A stretch of DNA of 14,303 nt, taken from contig CAJUQB010000043.1 of the NCBI GenBank assembly GCA_910588285.1, positions 1 to 14,303 of the forward strand, in the 5' to 3' direction. Under the pieces are notes generated by a model. The model had not been told where the DNA came from. It made no database searches and worked only from the letters and a program-made list of their open reading frames with translations. Source of the stretch: an uncultured Lachnospiraceae bacterium. Its GTDB lineage: Bacteria > Bacillota > Clostridia > Lachnospirales > Lachnospiraceae. How positions within the stretch are numbered: position 1 is the first letter of the stretch; every line of letters starts with the position of its first letter. Below are positions 1 to 7,574 of the stretch, piece by piece. Both the position numbers and the translations under genes were made by a program.

Positions 1-410
1 GAATGATAATGACAGAGGAGCTGGAAGGGAGGATGCAGAACGTGTGTAACTGGTCGGAGTATTTCATGGAAGCAGGTCTGAAGGAAGGCCTGGAAAAGGG
101 TATTTTGGAGGGCCTGGAAAAGGGCATCCTGGAGGGCCGCGAGAAGGGTATCAAGGAGGGCCGCGAAAAGGGCATCCTGGAGGGCCGCGAGAAGGGTATC
201 AAGGAAGGCCGCGAAAAGGGCATCCTGGAAGGCCGGGCAGAGGGCCGGGCAGAAGGCCGGGCAGAAGGCATTGAAGCCTTTGTCCTCGACAATCTGGAGG
301 AGCAGGTTCCCGGTGCACGTATCTTAGAGAAGCTGCAGCGCCGTTTTCAGCTGAATGAGGAAACGGCAAGCATGTATTACGAGCGATTCAAGGTATCGTC
401 TCATCAGTAA
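1..410 (+). CDS. Rpn/PD-(D/E)XK nuclease-family transposase-like protein, C-terminal part only
   Basis: The reading frame is open from the window edge, so this is very probably the 3' end of a longer gene; the first in-frame ATG is at 3. The visible 135 residues hold no catalytic nuclease core, which in this family lies N-terminal. They show the family's characteristic tail: a short lead (NVCNWSEYF), then Glu/Gly-rich repeats over residues 28-87, then a helical end (about 90-135). The repeats are six octads of type EGLEKGIL/EGREKGIK/EGREKGIL followed by three EGRA tetrads. Full-length Rpn proteins are DNA endonucleases linked to recombination and phage defence, and some encode a short C-terminal isoform from an internal start. 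The ATG at 33 has a GAGGAG 12 nt upstream and could serve that role, but this is speculative. Alternative: a degenerate remnant, which cannot be tested without the 5' part. Confidence 0.72.
   Translation, partial: MIMTEELEGRMQNVCNWSEYFMEAGLKEGLEKGILEGLEKGILEGREKGIKEGREKGILEGREKGIKEGREKGILEGRAEGRAEGRAEGIEAFVLDNLEEQVPGARILEKLQRRFQLNEETASMYYERFKVSSHQ
84..266 (+). repeat. In-frame tandem repeats (24-bp octad units, then 12-bp units) in the Rpn-like tail
   Basis: Six consecutive 24-bp units encode EG(L/R)EKGI(L/K) from 84 to 227. They are followed from 228 by three 12-bp units encoding EGRA, then a further EG. The inner four octads alternate IK and IL, so the DNA is most similar at a 48-bp period. 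All units are multiples of three, so gain or loss of units would change length without a frameshift. Such arrays are prone to slippage and vary in copy number between relatives. Confidence 0.9.
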
Positions 411-488
411 ATGGGTTTTGCCCGCTCCATCCCACACCTGCCGCTACAGTCACAAGAAATGTAAAAATAGCTTACATCTCTTGGGTCA

Positions 489-513
489 GGAATGCGCAGC
501 TTGTGCGCATTCC
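489..513 (+). terminator. Perfect 10-bp hairpin between convergent genes
   Basis: GGAATGCGCA (489-498) pairs perfectly with TGCGCATTCC (504-513) around the 5-nt loop GCTTG. It lies 78 bp after the Rpn-like stop and 16 bp before the end of the convergent hydrolase gene. The plus-strand downstream side is only loosely T-rich (ATTTTATTATCTTGTTTT starting 10 nt later) and the minus side has no T run. It is therefore a likely but non-canonical terminator, placed where it could act on both convergent transcripts. Confidence 0.5.
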
Positions 514-529
514 GTGAGAACAGATTTTA

Positions 530-3184
530 TTATCTTGTTTTCCGATACAGCCGCACTTCGCCGCCCAATCCCACCGGCTCTGTCACATGATAGTCCAGTT
601 TAAAGGGATGCTCCGGGTAATTGGCCTGATCCCGGTCCGGATTGGAAGTGACAATGGCGCGAATCCGGTTCGTTCCCTCTGCCAGGGCCTCTGTCACCTC
701 AAAGACATAGGGCATGGATAACGCGTCGCCAATACGCACATTGTTCACATACAGCTCCAGGCATTCATGTACCTCCGAAAATTCCAGGTATGCCCGCTGG
801 GGCTTATCCGGCAAATCAAAGGCCTTCTCATAAAATACATGGCCGGAGAATTTGGGCAGGAAGTCCGACACAGGCCCAAGCTTCTCCATCACCCCGGCAT
901 CCGTGGTCCTGGGGAACTGCTTTTCCGTTGCAAGGGCATAGCTCCAGGATCCCTCCAGGCGGGTATTGGCATCGCAGGCAGAAAGCTTCTCCGACAGCAT
1001 CTCATAAACCGGCAGATCACTGCTGTCCCGGTCAATAATCACGCAGGAGGCACAGGGCGCCAGCTCAATTCTTACAAATTTTTGCCCACATTCCTCACGG
1101 ACAGGAAGGGCATAACAGGCGTCCTCCATTCCGTCATAGAATACGGCGCCCCGGACAAGCGGCAGCGCAATCTCACCTTGGAAGGGATCGAAAGCACTCT
1201 CATTGTGGAACATGAACAGCTCCTGCTCTCCCTGATAGTGGTAGTACACCAGATCCTTCCAGGATTCCGGTAAAAATACCGGCTCCGCCTGGCGTTCCCG
1301 AAGATAAGCCGCCAGTTCCTCAAGACATACCGTCTCCCCAGGCAGGTCCTTCTGGCTGGTTCCTTCCCCGGACAGCTGCTTCCGAACAGCCCTTTCCTGC
1401 CCTAGGAGCCGGTTTGGCTTCCGGTTCACAAAGAGCACCTGCTCCCCGGCGAGCCCCTTTGCAAAGGAGGCTGCACTGGCCGGTATCCCATCGCACTCCG
1501 GTATCACCAGCCAGGAAAAGCTCTGGCCGTTAATGGTAAAGTTCCCTTTCCCTTCTGAAATTTCCGCTGCCTCTGCCAGCATATCCGCTGACACCACATC
1601 AAATTCAATCTGGGCCTGCTGCAGTACCCTAGCCACAACCTGAAGCTCCATGGCAGCTCCGCCCCACTCGCAGTCTCCGGGGTAGAGCACCGCCACATTG
1701 GCCAGATGGCGGCCTCCCTGCAGAAGATGACACATGCGGTTGGCATATTTCATCAGCTTTGCAAAATATTTGAACTGGGGATTCTTCCCTCTGGCATAGA
1801 AATGGGGCGGACAGTCGTGATCCGGATACTCGCTCATGGAAAAGGCATGGGGCACCAGGTAATTGATCCCACGCACCAGAAGGTGATCCAGGATAAAGCG
1901 CATATTCCGCACCCCGGTCTCCCAGCCCGAGGCTCCGAAGAGCTCACACATGGTACGTCCCTTTTTCTTGGGATCCAGATGTCCCGAAGAAGCCCCCATT
2001 TTGGCCAGGGCATAGTGGAAAAAGCCGCCGTCCCGACGGATAGCGCCGCTTCTGACATACCCGTCATCTCCCACTGCGACCTGATCGCTGATCACATCAA
2101 TCCCGGACATATGCTGTCCCTCCATGGCCCGGAAAAAGTGGCCGATGCCGCTGCCCAGCCGCTGGTGAAGGTTTCCGTCCTCCACAATATGGCCAATGTA
2201 TTCCACGCCATGTTCTTCACACCATTCTCCCAGCTGCCGGCTGAAATTATCCCGGTACAGCTCTGTCACCAGGTTCATAAACCCATAGCGGGCCTGGGGG
2301 CATTGATCCATTTCCACGGTCTCATTCCACAGGTAGGGCAGCTGAAGCCTCCAGCTCTCCCCGAATTTTTCCGAAAAGTGCTCCTTCAATGTACTGCTCC
2401 AGGGCAGGGGCATTTCCGGATTGCCAATCTGAGTATCGCCGGCAAAGCCGTTCATGTTGCCAATGGGAGGTTCGTCGGAAAAGAATCCTGCAATGGTCTT
2501 GCCGAACTCTTCCTTGAAATGCTCATAATGGGGCTCATACACTGCTTCAATCTGGGTGCTTACGGATTCAAAATCCATCATGTTAATGTAATCCGGGTTC
2601 CCGCCGTCAGTGCGGGTATCGTATACCACAAAAACACGGTAATTGTCCCGGGGAAACTCATATTCCAGCACATCCCCCTCAACCAGCTCCGTCAGGTCAA
2701 TGGCTCCCTGTTCCTCCAGACAATCACCGTCCCGCAGGGGATATGCCACAACGGCCACCAGCTGGTTGTTGGCCCGCTCCTCCAAATCCATGGGCTTCCC
2801 GATATCCAGAAAGCTGACCAGGGGCCGGATCATTGCCCTCACATTCACAGACATCTTCCCCTGCTTCCCCCACACGTGGACCATATTATACCGAAGGTAA
2901 TGCTTTTTCCGCTCCGGGTATTTGCTCTTGATCAGTCCGTTGGCATAGCCGGTGGGGAAATGGGCATCGTCCAGAATCCAGACCTTCATGTCTCTTTTTT
3001 TGCATTCCCGGATGATAAAAGCCATGTCCTCCCACCATGTGGGACCTCCGAAATCCGGATGGGGACGTGATTCCACGCAGACAGCCCCAATGCCGCATTC
3101 TGCAATCTTGTCAATCTCCTCTGCGATCACCTCCCGTGATTCGCCCTTCATCCATAAAAACGGTAATATGTAATTCTGCTTCAT
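530..3184 (-). CDS. Cytoplasmic glycoside hydrolase, GH106-like (alpha-L-rhamnosidase-like)
   Basis: 884 residues with no signal peptide or membrane segment, so it should act in the cytoplasm on an imported glycoside. The start ATG has AAGGAGG 5 nt upstream. The N-terminus resembles the (beta/alpha)8 core of GH106-type enzymes: PFLWMKGE near residues 8-15, ECGIGAVCVESRPHPDFGG around 29-47, and VWILDDAHFPTGYANG around 68-83, where such proteins usually read 'kvWlYDE..wPSG'. GFFSDEPPIG places an acidic pair at D237-E238, a typical conserved position in this group. GHIVEDGN further on adds another conserved-looking His/Glu pair. The last ~110-130 residues (GHVFYEKAF ... LYVNNVRIG ... VTEAL.EGTNRI) look like a GH2/GH106-style galactose-binding jelly roll. 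It is divergent from the YesM-type kinase, and its promoter carries the same paired element as the transporter operon. Glycosidase assignment is fairly firm; rhamnose specificity is not established. Confidence 0.75.
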   Translation of the reverse strand: MKQNYILPFLWMKGESREVIAEEIDKIAECGIGAVCVESRPHPDFGGPTWWEDMAFIIRECKKRDMKVWILDDAHFPTGYANGLIKSKYPERKKHYLRYNMVHVWGKQGKMSVNVRAMIRPLVSFLDIGKPMDLEERANNQLVAVVAYPLRDGDCLEEQGAIDLTELVEGDVLEYEFPRDNYRVFVVYDTRTDGGNPDYINMMDFESVSTQIEAVYEPHYEHFKEEFGKTIAGFFSDEPPIGNMNGFAGDTQIGNPEMPLPWSSTLKEHFSEKFGESWRLQLPYLWNETVEMDQCPQARYGFMNLVTELYRDNFSRQLGEWCEEHGVEYIGHIVEDGNLHQRLGSGIGHFFRAMEGQHMSGIDVISDQVAVGDDGYVRSGAIRRDGGFFHYALAKMGASSGHLDPKKKGRTMCELFGASGWETGVRNMRFILDHLLVRGINYLVPHAFSMSEYPDHDCPPHFYARGKNPQFKYFAKLMKYANRMCHLLQGGRHLANVAVLYPGDCEWGGAAMELQVVARVLQQAQIEFDVVSADMLAEAAEISEGKGNFTINGQSFSWLVIPECDGIPASAASFAKGLAGEQVLFVNRKPNRLLGQERAVRKQLSGEGTSQKDLPGETVCLEELAAYLRERQAEPVFLPESWKDLVYYHYQGEQELFMFHNESAFDPFQGEIALPLVRGAVFYDGMEDACYALPVREECGQKFVRIELAPCASCVIIDRDSSDLPVYEMLSEKLSACDANTRLEGSWSYALATEKQFPRTTDAGVMEKLGPVSDFLPKFSGHVFYEKAFDLPDKPQRAYLEFSEVHECLELYVNNVRIGDALSMPYVFEVTEALAEGTNRIRAIVTSNPDRDQANYPEHPFKLDYHVTEPVGLGGEVRLYRKTR

Positions 3185-3224
3185 GGGAACCTCCTTAAAA
3201 ATTATTGTTAAAATCCCCTTTTAT

Positions 3225-3233
3225 ATTTTATCA
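3225..3233 (-). promoter_or_regulatory. Extended -10 of the glycoside hydrolase promoter
   Basis: On the minus strand this reads TGA-TAAAAT, a TGn extension joined to a 5/6 match to TATAAT. No good -35 hexamer is present at 17 bp. An extended -10 with a poor -35 is typical of activator-dependent promoters. The first base of the hexamer is separated by 22 nt from the proximal activator-site copy. Confidence 0.55.
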
Positions 3234-3252
3234 CAATCTATCCTTTTAAAAC

Positions 3253-3288
3253 AGGACGATCATGACATGAAATAGGACAAAAATGACA
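3253..3288 (-). promoter_or_regulatory. Paired 15-bp direct repeats, probable response-regulator binding site for the hydrolase
   Basis: On the minus strand, TGTCATTTTTGTCCT (3288-3274) and TGTCATGATCGTCCT (3267-3253) match at all eleven fixed positions of TGTCATNNNNGTCCT. The starts are 21 bp apart, two helical turns. AraC-family proteins commonly bind such paired direct half-sites next to or overlapping -35. The same element, spacing and distance to -10 recur at 5880-5943 before the solute-binding protein. The pair also lies 13 bp upstream of the yesM-type -35 in the opposite orientation, so it could influence that promoter too. Confidence 0.7.
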
Positions 3289-3301
3289 AGCTCATAATCA
3301 T

Positions 3302-3330
3302 TTTACAAAGCCCATAAGATGTGCTATAAT
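3302..3330 (+). promoter_or_regulatory. Sigma-A type promoter of the sensor kinase/response regulator pair
   Basis: TTTACA (3302-3307), a 17-bp spacer and TATAAT (3325-3330) give a 5/6 -35 and a perfect -10. It lies 43 bp upstream of the kinase start codon. Unlike the two target promoters it has a good -35, consistent with basal expression of the regulators. Confidence 0.75.
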
Positions 3331-3358
3331 CCATACTTATACTCTGCACCCATGCTTT

Positions 3359-3365
3359 AAGGAGG
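3359..3365 (+). promoter_or_regulatory. Ribosome-binding site that fixes a TTG start
   Basis: AAGGAGG sits 8 nt upstream of TTG at 3374. The next in-frame ATG (residue 21) lies inside the first membrane helix and has no comparable Shine-Dalgarno sequence, so the TTG start is preferred. Confidence 0.8.
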
Positions 3366-3373
3366 TTGATTTT

Positions 3374-5098
3374 TTGGAACAGGAAAGGTTTCAGTCCATT
3401 GTTAAAAAGATCATACTTTTACCCCTATCCGTTATGGGGCTTTTTACTGTTGTCTCCCTGGTATCCTTCTTCTTTGTATACATCAATATGACAAACCAGA
3501 TCCTGGACAGCAATCTGAATTCTGTTCAGATATCTCAGAACCAGCTGGGATATCAGATGAGCCAGATTGACAAAGCATTCTGGGAATACTGGGACAGCAA
3601 TGACGCACACAAAATATTGTCACAGATACAGCCACATACATCCCGAAACAAATATGCCGTGGCTGAAAGCGTGGCTGCAAATTGGATGCGTACTACTGTC
3701 GACATCCAACAAAACCTTCAGGGCATTATGATGTATTATAAAAACATAAATCACTTTATGTTCCGAGGCATCAGCAACTTTGAAATGCATGACTATCTGC
3801 GGGACCGGATTGAAAGCCAAACCGGCAGCTTCAATTCCTGGGAAATTGTGAAGCTCCATAATCGCTATTATTTAATTAATGTTTATCAACAAGGCAATCT
3901 CCAGGCCGCGGCCTGGATCCCGGTTTCTGATCTGGAGCAGAATCTGCAGCTGGCAGACAAAGCCTATCTGGGGGAGGTTTATTTTTATGACAGCCAGCAT
4001 GTCAATACCCTTAAGGAGCCGGACGCAAACCTCATCATCCAGGATGGGGATAGAAACAGCCGCTCCATCAAAATCGGAGATATGACCTATTATCATGAAA
4101 TAACCCGGGACAAAGACCATTCTATCAACATGGGCATCCTGATTCCCAGGCAAAAGATCATTGCTTCCTTTCCTGTTGCTGTTCGAATCATATTTATTTT
4201 ACTGATTCTCACGTTGATCTGTGTCCCTACAATCGTATCCTGGCTGCAGAAAAAAATCGCAACCCCCATCAAAATCATGGATGATGCCATGACAATTATC
4301 GGAGAGGGTCATATGGACTACCGGATCAATCATATACCGCCCAGTAAAAAATATGACGAAATCGACCGCCTGATTATACGCTTTAATGAAATGATGGATG
4401 AAATCAATGAATTAGGCTTCAAGTTATATGAATCTAAGATTCGGGAGCAGCAGATTGAGCTAAAGTATATCAGTCAGCAGATTCGCCCACACTTCATTCT
4501 GAATGCCCTTAACATTATCTATACCTATGATGTAACAGAATTTGATCTGGTCAAAAAAATGGTTCTGCATTTGACGGAGTATTTCCGTTATATTGTGAAC
4601 TTAAGGGTCAATTTCCTGGATTTGGAATTGGAAATGCATCATGTGCAGAATTATCTTTCGATTCAGAAGGAACGCTACATGGACAGCTTTGAATATATCG
4701 TGGAATGGGAGATTGAGACAGCCGGCATTCTGATTCCTCCTCTGGTAATCCAGACCTTTGTGGAAAACAGCATCAAATACGCATTGCACACAAAGGATAT
4801 CGTTTATATTTTTGTCTTGGCCAGCATTGAGGAAGGCCAGCTGAAATTAATGATTGCAGATACCGGCAATGGCTACGGCGAAGAAACGCTGCAGCGGTTA
4901 AATAATTTTTTGGAAACAAGAGAGCATCAGGAAGGACTGGGGGTCGGCATCGAAAATGTAATTGAACGTATGGATATTCTGTATGAGCAGTGCGAGTCGA
5001 TCCGATTCCGGAATGCATTATCCGGTGGAGCCGTCGTTGAGATCTATCTCCCAATAAAACCAACAGAGACAAAGCCAGAAGAAAGCGGGGAATTATAA
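3374..5098 (+). CDS. YesM-type membrane sensor histidine kinase
   Basis: 574 residues from a TTG start. Membrane helix 1 is about residues 13-37 and helix 2 about 270-292; between them lies a ~230-residue extracytoplasmic sensor region, probably Cache-like by family analogy. A HAMP segment follows (TPIKIMDDAMTIIGEGHMDYRI onward, about 297-350). The His_kinase box reads QQIRPHFILNALN with the predicted phospho-acceptor H373; family members usually have 'QiNPHFlyNtL', so Arg and Ile replacements are notable. The ATPase domain shows the N box FVENSIKYAL (N465), the G1 box ADTGNGYG (D496) and the G2 box GLGVGIENV (from G521). It abuts the response regulator with no intergenic base, so the two are co-translated partners. 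Such pairs sense extracellular sugars, often through the cognate binding protein, and control nearby uptake genes. Confidence 0.93.
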   Translation: MEQERFQSIVKKIILLPLSVMGLFTVVSLVSFFFVYINMTNQILDSNLNSVQISQNQLGYQMSQIDKAFWEYWDSNDAHKILSQIQPHTSRNKYAVAESVAANWMRTTVDIQQNLQGIMMYYKNINHFMFRGISNFEMHDYLRDRIESQTGSFNSWEIVKLHNRYYLINVYQQGNLQAAAWIPVSDLEQNLQLADKAYLGEVYFYDSQHVNTLKEPDANLIIQDGDRNSRSIKIGDMTYYHEITRDKDHSINMGILIPRQKIIASFPVAVRIIFILLILTLICVPTIVSWLQKKIATPIKIMDDAMTIIGEGHMDYRINHIPPSKKYDEIDRLIIRFNEMMDEINELGFKLYESKIREQQIELKYISQQIRPHFILNALNIIYTYDVTEFDLVKKMVLHLTEYFRYIVNLRVNFLDLELEMHHVQNYLSIQKERYMDSFEYIVEWEIETAGILIPPLVIQTFVENSIKYALHTKDIVYIFVLASIEEGQLKLMIADTGNGYGEETLQRLNNFLETREHQEGLGVGIENVIERMDILYEQCESIRFRNALSGGAVVEIYLPIKPTETKPEESGEL

Positions 5099-5881
5099 AT
5101 GTACAATGTATTGCTTGTGGATGATGAACCAAGGACGATTCATGCGCTGGAAAAAAACATAGACTGGAGAAAATGCGGGATCCGAAAAGTGTTTAAGGCC
5201 CGGGGAATGGCTGAGGCCATCGAATTTGTCAACCGCGAGAAAATCGAAATCATGATTTGTGATATTGAAATGCCGGGCGGAAATGGCATTCAGCTTCTGG
5301 AATGGTTCCGGAATAACCATAAACAGATTAACTGCATTTTTCTGACGTGCCATCCGGAATTCGATTACATGCGAAAGGCAATTCAGCTTCGCTGCTATGA
5401 TTATATCCTAAAGCCCATCCATTATGAGGAGTTTGTCCGGGTACTGTCAGACCTGATCGGAAAAATGGAGTTGTCAGATAATGGGATAGAGATGACCGCA
5501 GCAAAAGATTGGGACAAGAACAATCCGGAAGCCCTCTGGAAATCTTCTTATGAAAAACGCGACGTAGAGCTGGAAATAAAAAAATATATTCGGGAGCATT
5601 TGGTGGACAATATTACCGTTACCGATATTGCCGAAGCCTTTCACTTTAATCCTCAATACCTCATGCGCATATTCAAGAAAAAAAGCGGCATGTCCATTGT
5701 GGAATACATTACAAAGACAAGGCTGGAAATGGCTCAAAAGATACTGCTGGAAACGAATCTGCCTATCCAGGAGATCGCCAATATGGTAGGGTATTCAGAT
5801 TATGCTTATTTTACCAGAGTATTCAAAAAGGAAACAGGATGCAGCCCCCGGCGTTTTCGGATGGACAAAAATAACGGATAG
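5099..5881 (+). CDS. YesN-type response regulator, receiver plus AraC-family HTH
   Basis: 260 residues. The receiver domain (about 1-118) has the acidic pair D8/D9, the phospho-acceptor D55 in MICDIEMPGGNG, T83 in FLTCHPEFDY and K105 in YILKPIHYEEF. A short linker leads to an AraC-type double helix-turn-helix (about 157-255) with ITVTDIAEAFHFNPQYLMRIF and the signature IQEIANMVGYSDYAYFTRVF then CSPRRFR. At 260 residues it is compact for this class, where members with long linkers can exceed 500. The start immediately follows the kinase stop. It is the natural candidate to bind the paired 15-bp elements before the hydrolase and the lipoprotein; the upstream copy of the second pair overlaps its own stop codon. 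Confidence 0.93.
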   Translation: MYNVLLVDDEPRTIHALEKNIDWRKCGIRKVFKARGMAEAIEFVNREKIEIMICDIEMPGGNGIQLLEWFRNNHKQINCIFLTCHPEFDYMRKAIQLRCYDYILKPIHYEEFVRVLSDLIGKMELSDNGIEMTAAKDWDKNNPEALWKSSYEKRDVELEIKKYIREHLVDNITVTDIAEAFHFNPQYLMRIFKKKSGMSIVEYITKTRLEMAQKILLETNLPIQEIANMVGYSDYAYFTRVFKKETGCSPRRFRMDKNNG

Positions 5882-5915
5882 TCATTTTAATCCAAACCCA
5901 TGTCATTATTCTCCT
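5880..5915 (+). promoter_or_regulatory. Paired 15-bp direct repeats, probable activator site of the transporter operon
   Basis: AGTCATTTTAATCCA (5880-5894) and TGTCATTATTCTCCT (5901-5915) match 8/11 and 10/11 fixed positions of TGTCATNNNNGTCCT. The starts are 21 bp apart, as in the hydrolase promoter, and the orientation toward the gene is the same. The better copy is promoter-proximal and abuts the -35 region. Confidence 0.65.
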
Positions 5916-5934
5916 TTTTTTGTCTCATAATAAT

Positions 5935-5943
5935 TGTTAGAAT
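5935..5943 (+). promoter_or_regulatory. Extended -10 of the transporter/redox operon
   Basis: TGT-TAGAAT is an extended -10 with a 5/6 hexamer. The -35 position (5915-5920) is only a T run. The gap from the proximal activator copy to the hexamer is 22 nt, identical to the hydrolase promoter. The lipoprotein start is 40 bp downstream. Confidence 0.6.
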
Positions 5944-5983
5944 AAGCACATCATAAACACAAGACAGGAAGGAGAACCAAATT

Positions 5984-7561
5984 ATGAAAAAGAAAAGTCT
6001 TGCTATTCTATTGGCACTGGGAATGACAGCCGGTCTGCTGGGGGGCTGCGGTGACAGCGGCAGCAGTGATCCGGCAGGCGGAAACACAGTGGAGGCTGAC
6101 AATTCAGAGGCTTCCCAGGGGAATCCTGCTGATTCTGATAATTCAGAGGCTTCTGGGGATGTTTATCACATGGTAATGGAAATTGTTAATTATGGTTTTG
6201 ATGATCCTGATATCAAAATGGTGCAGGATAAGATCAATGAACGTACCATTCCGGAAATCGGGGTGGAGGTTGAATTCTTAACAGTTCCCATCGGTGAAAT
6301 GGCAACGAAACTGGGACTGATGATCTCCGGCGGCGAGCAGATGGATCTTGTCTGCACCGGTCTGACCACTTATCCGGCCAAGCTGGCTGCGGAAGGTTCC
6401 CTGATGCCAATTACAGAATACGTTGAGAATTCCGAAATTCTCACCAAAGCAACAGAAGGTGTAATCGATGCCTGCAAATACAACGGAGAGATCTATGCAC
6501 TGCCCGGTGTAACTGCAGCCGGTATTGAAACAGCCTTCTATTATGACAAGGAGCTGGCGGAGCAATACAATATCCAGCTTCCCGAAAAGCTTGAGACAGC
6601 CGAGGACTGGGAGGCGCTCTTTTCCCAGGTCAAAGAAAGCGGGATGGACGCATATGCGATCTCTCTGGGCGACGGATGCAAGGCAGAAGCTACCTCCACT
6701 GGTTATGCCTTTGACTGTCTGGGGGATAAGTCCTTCTTCTCCTATGGTGTCATCATGAATGACGATACCTCCGACACCATCGTAGATCTCTATTCCTCTG
6801 ATCTCTATATGGAAAAATGTAAAATGCACAGAGATTGGTTTGAAAAGGGATACTGCGTACCAGACTCCATCAGCAACGGCTATACCACCACAGATTCCTT
6901 AAAGCAGGGCATGGTCTTTGGTATTCTCAACAACCACGGTTCCGGTATGAACGAAGGCAATCTGAATCGTACCACCGGCAAAACACTTGGCGTGATCCCC
7001 ACCAGCGACATTGTAATTCAGAGCGCTAATGTAACTGCCATGAGCTACGGCATCTCCACAACCTGCAAGAATCCGGAAAAGGTAATCAAGTTCCTGGAGC
7101 TGCTTTATAGCGATGTGGATTTCATCAACCTGATGAACTTCGGTATTGAAGGCGTACATTATGTTACCACTGAGGGCAGCAATGTTATTGGTTATCCGGA
7201 AGGAGTTGATCCCAGCAGCTGTGGTTATGGAAACTTCCTTGGTATTCCCTGTGATAACATGAACATCTATGTAAGAGAGCCTCTGACAGATGAATTTGCC
7301 GAAACGATTTCAAAATTTGCCTTCGGCAGCGCAAAAGCTTCCAAATACCTTGGCTACACCTTCGATACTACTAATGTATCAACTGAAATCTCCGCTGTAA
7401 CCGCTATTATCAACAAATATGCGCCTGCTTTGGAATGCGGTATCGTGGATCCGGAGGAAATGATCCCGGAATTTACGGCAGAGCTGAAAACAGCCGGCAT
7501 TGATAAGATTATCGAGGAAAACCAGAAACAGCTGAACGACTGGCTGGCAGCACAGAACTAA
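5984..7561 (+). CDS. Extracellular solute-binding lipoprotein (LplA-like, DUF3502-type C-terminus)
   Basis: 525 residues with GGAAGGAG just upstream of the ATG. A type II signal peptide (MKKKSLAILLALGMTAGLLG) ends in a lipobox with C22, so the protein is a membrane-anchored lipoprotein outside the cell. A flexible Ser/Gly/Asp/Asn linker (about 23-60) contains a near-identical 17-bp DNA repeat at 6098-6114 and 6137-6153 encoding DNSEAS. The body is a family 1 solute-binding fold. The C-terminus (YLGYTFDTTNVSTEISAVTA ... IDKIIEENQKQLNDWL) matches the DUF3502 region of LplA-type proteins. It should capture the ligand for the two permeases that follow and may present it to the sensor kinase. Ligand identity is unknown; relatives are annotated for oligosaccharides or glycosides. 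Confidence 0.92.
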   Translation: MKKKSLAILLALGMTAGLLGGCGDSGSSDPAGGNTVEADNSEASQGNPADSDNSEASGDVYHMVMEIVNYGFDDPDIKMVQDKINERTIPEIGVEVEFLTVPIGEMATKLGLMISGGEQMDLVCTGLTTYPAKLAAEGSLMPITEYVENSEILTKATEGVIDACKYNGEIYALPGVTAAGIETAFYYDKELAEQYNIQLPEKLETAEDWEALFSQVKESGMDAYAISLGDGCKAEATSTGYAFDCLGDKSFFSYGVIMNDDTSDTIVDLYSSDLYMEKCKMHRDWFEKGYCVPDSISNGYTTTDSLKQGMVFGILNNHGSGMNEGNLNRTTGKTLGVIPTSDIVIQSANVTAMSYGISTTCKNPEKVIKFLELLYSDVDFINLMNFGIEGVHYVTTEGSNVIGYPEGVDPSSCGYGNFLGIPCDNMNIYVREPLTDEFAETISKFAFGSAKASKYLGYTFDTTNVSTEISAVTAIINKYAPALECGIVDPEEMIPEFTAELKTAGIDKIIEENQKQLNDWLAAQN

Positions 7562-7574
7562 TCGGTTTTTATAA

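Noticed and set aside
84..266. CRISPR-like or satellite array
   Set aside because: The repeats are contiguous, have no spacers, and encode an in-frame Glu/Gly-rich tail.
355..603. An 82-codon plus-strand frame across the Rpn-like gene end and the hairpin
   Set aside because: It overlaps the Rpn-like frame, has no ribosome-binding site, and its translation is low-complexity without recognisable features.
1706..3070. A 454-codon open frame on the plus strand opposite the glycoside hydrolase
   Set aside because: It has no ribosome-binding site, its composition is that of an antisense shadow, and it matches no family I recognise, whereas the minus-strand frame has clear hydrolase motifs and AAGGAGG.
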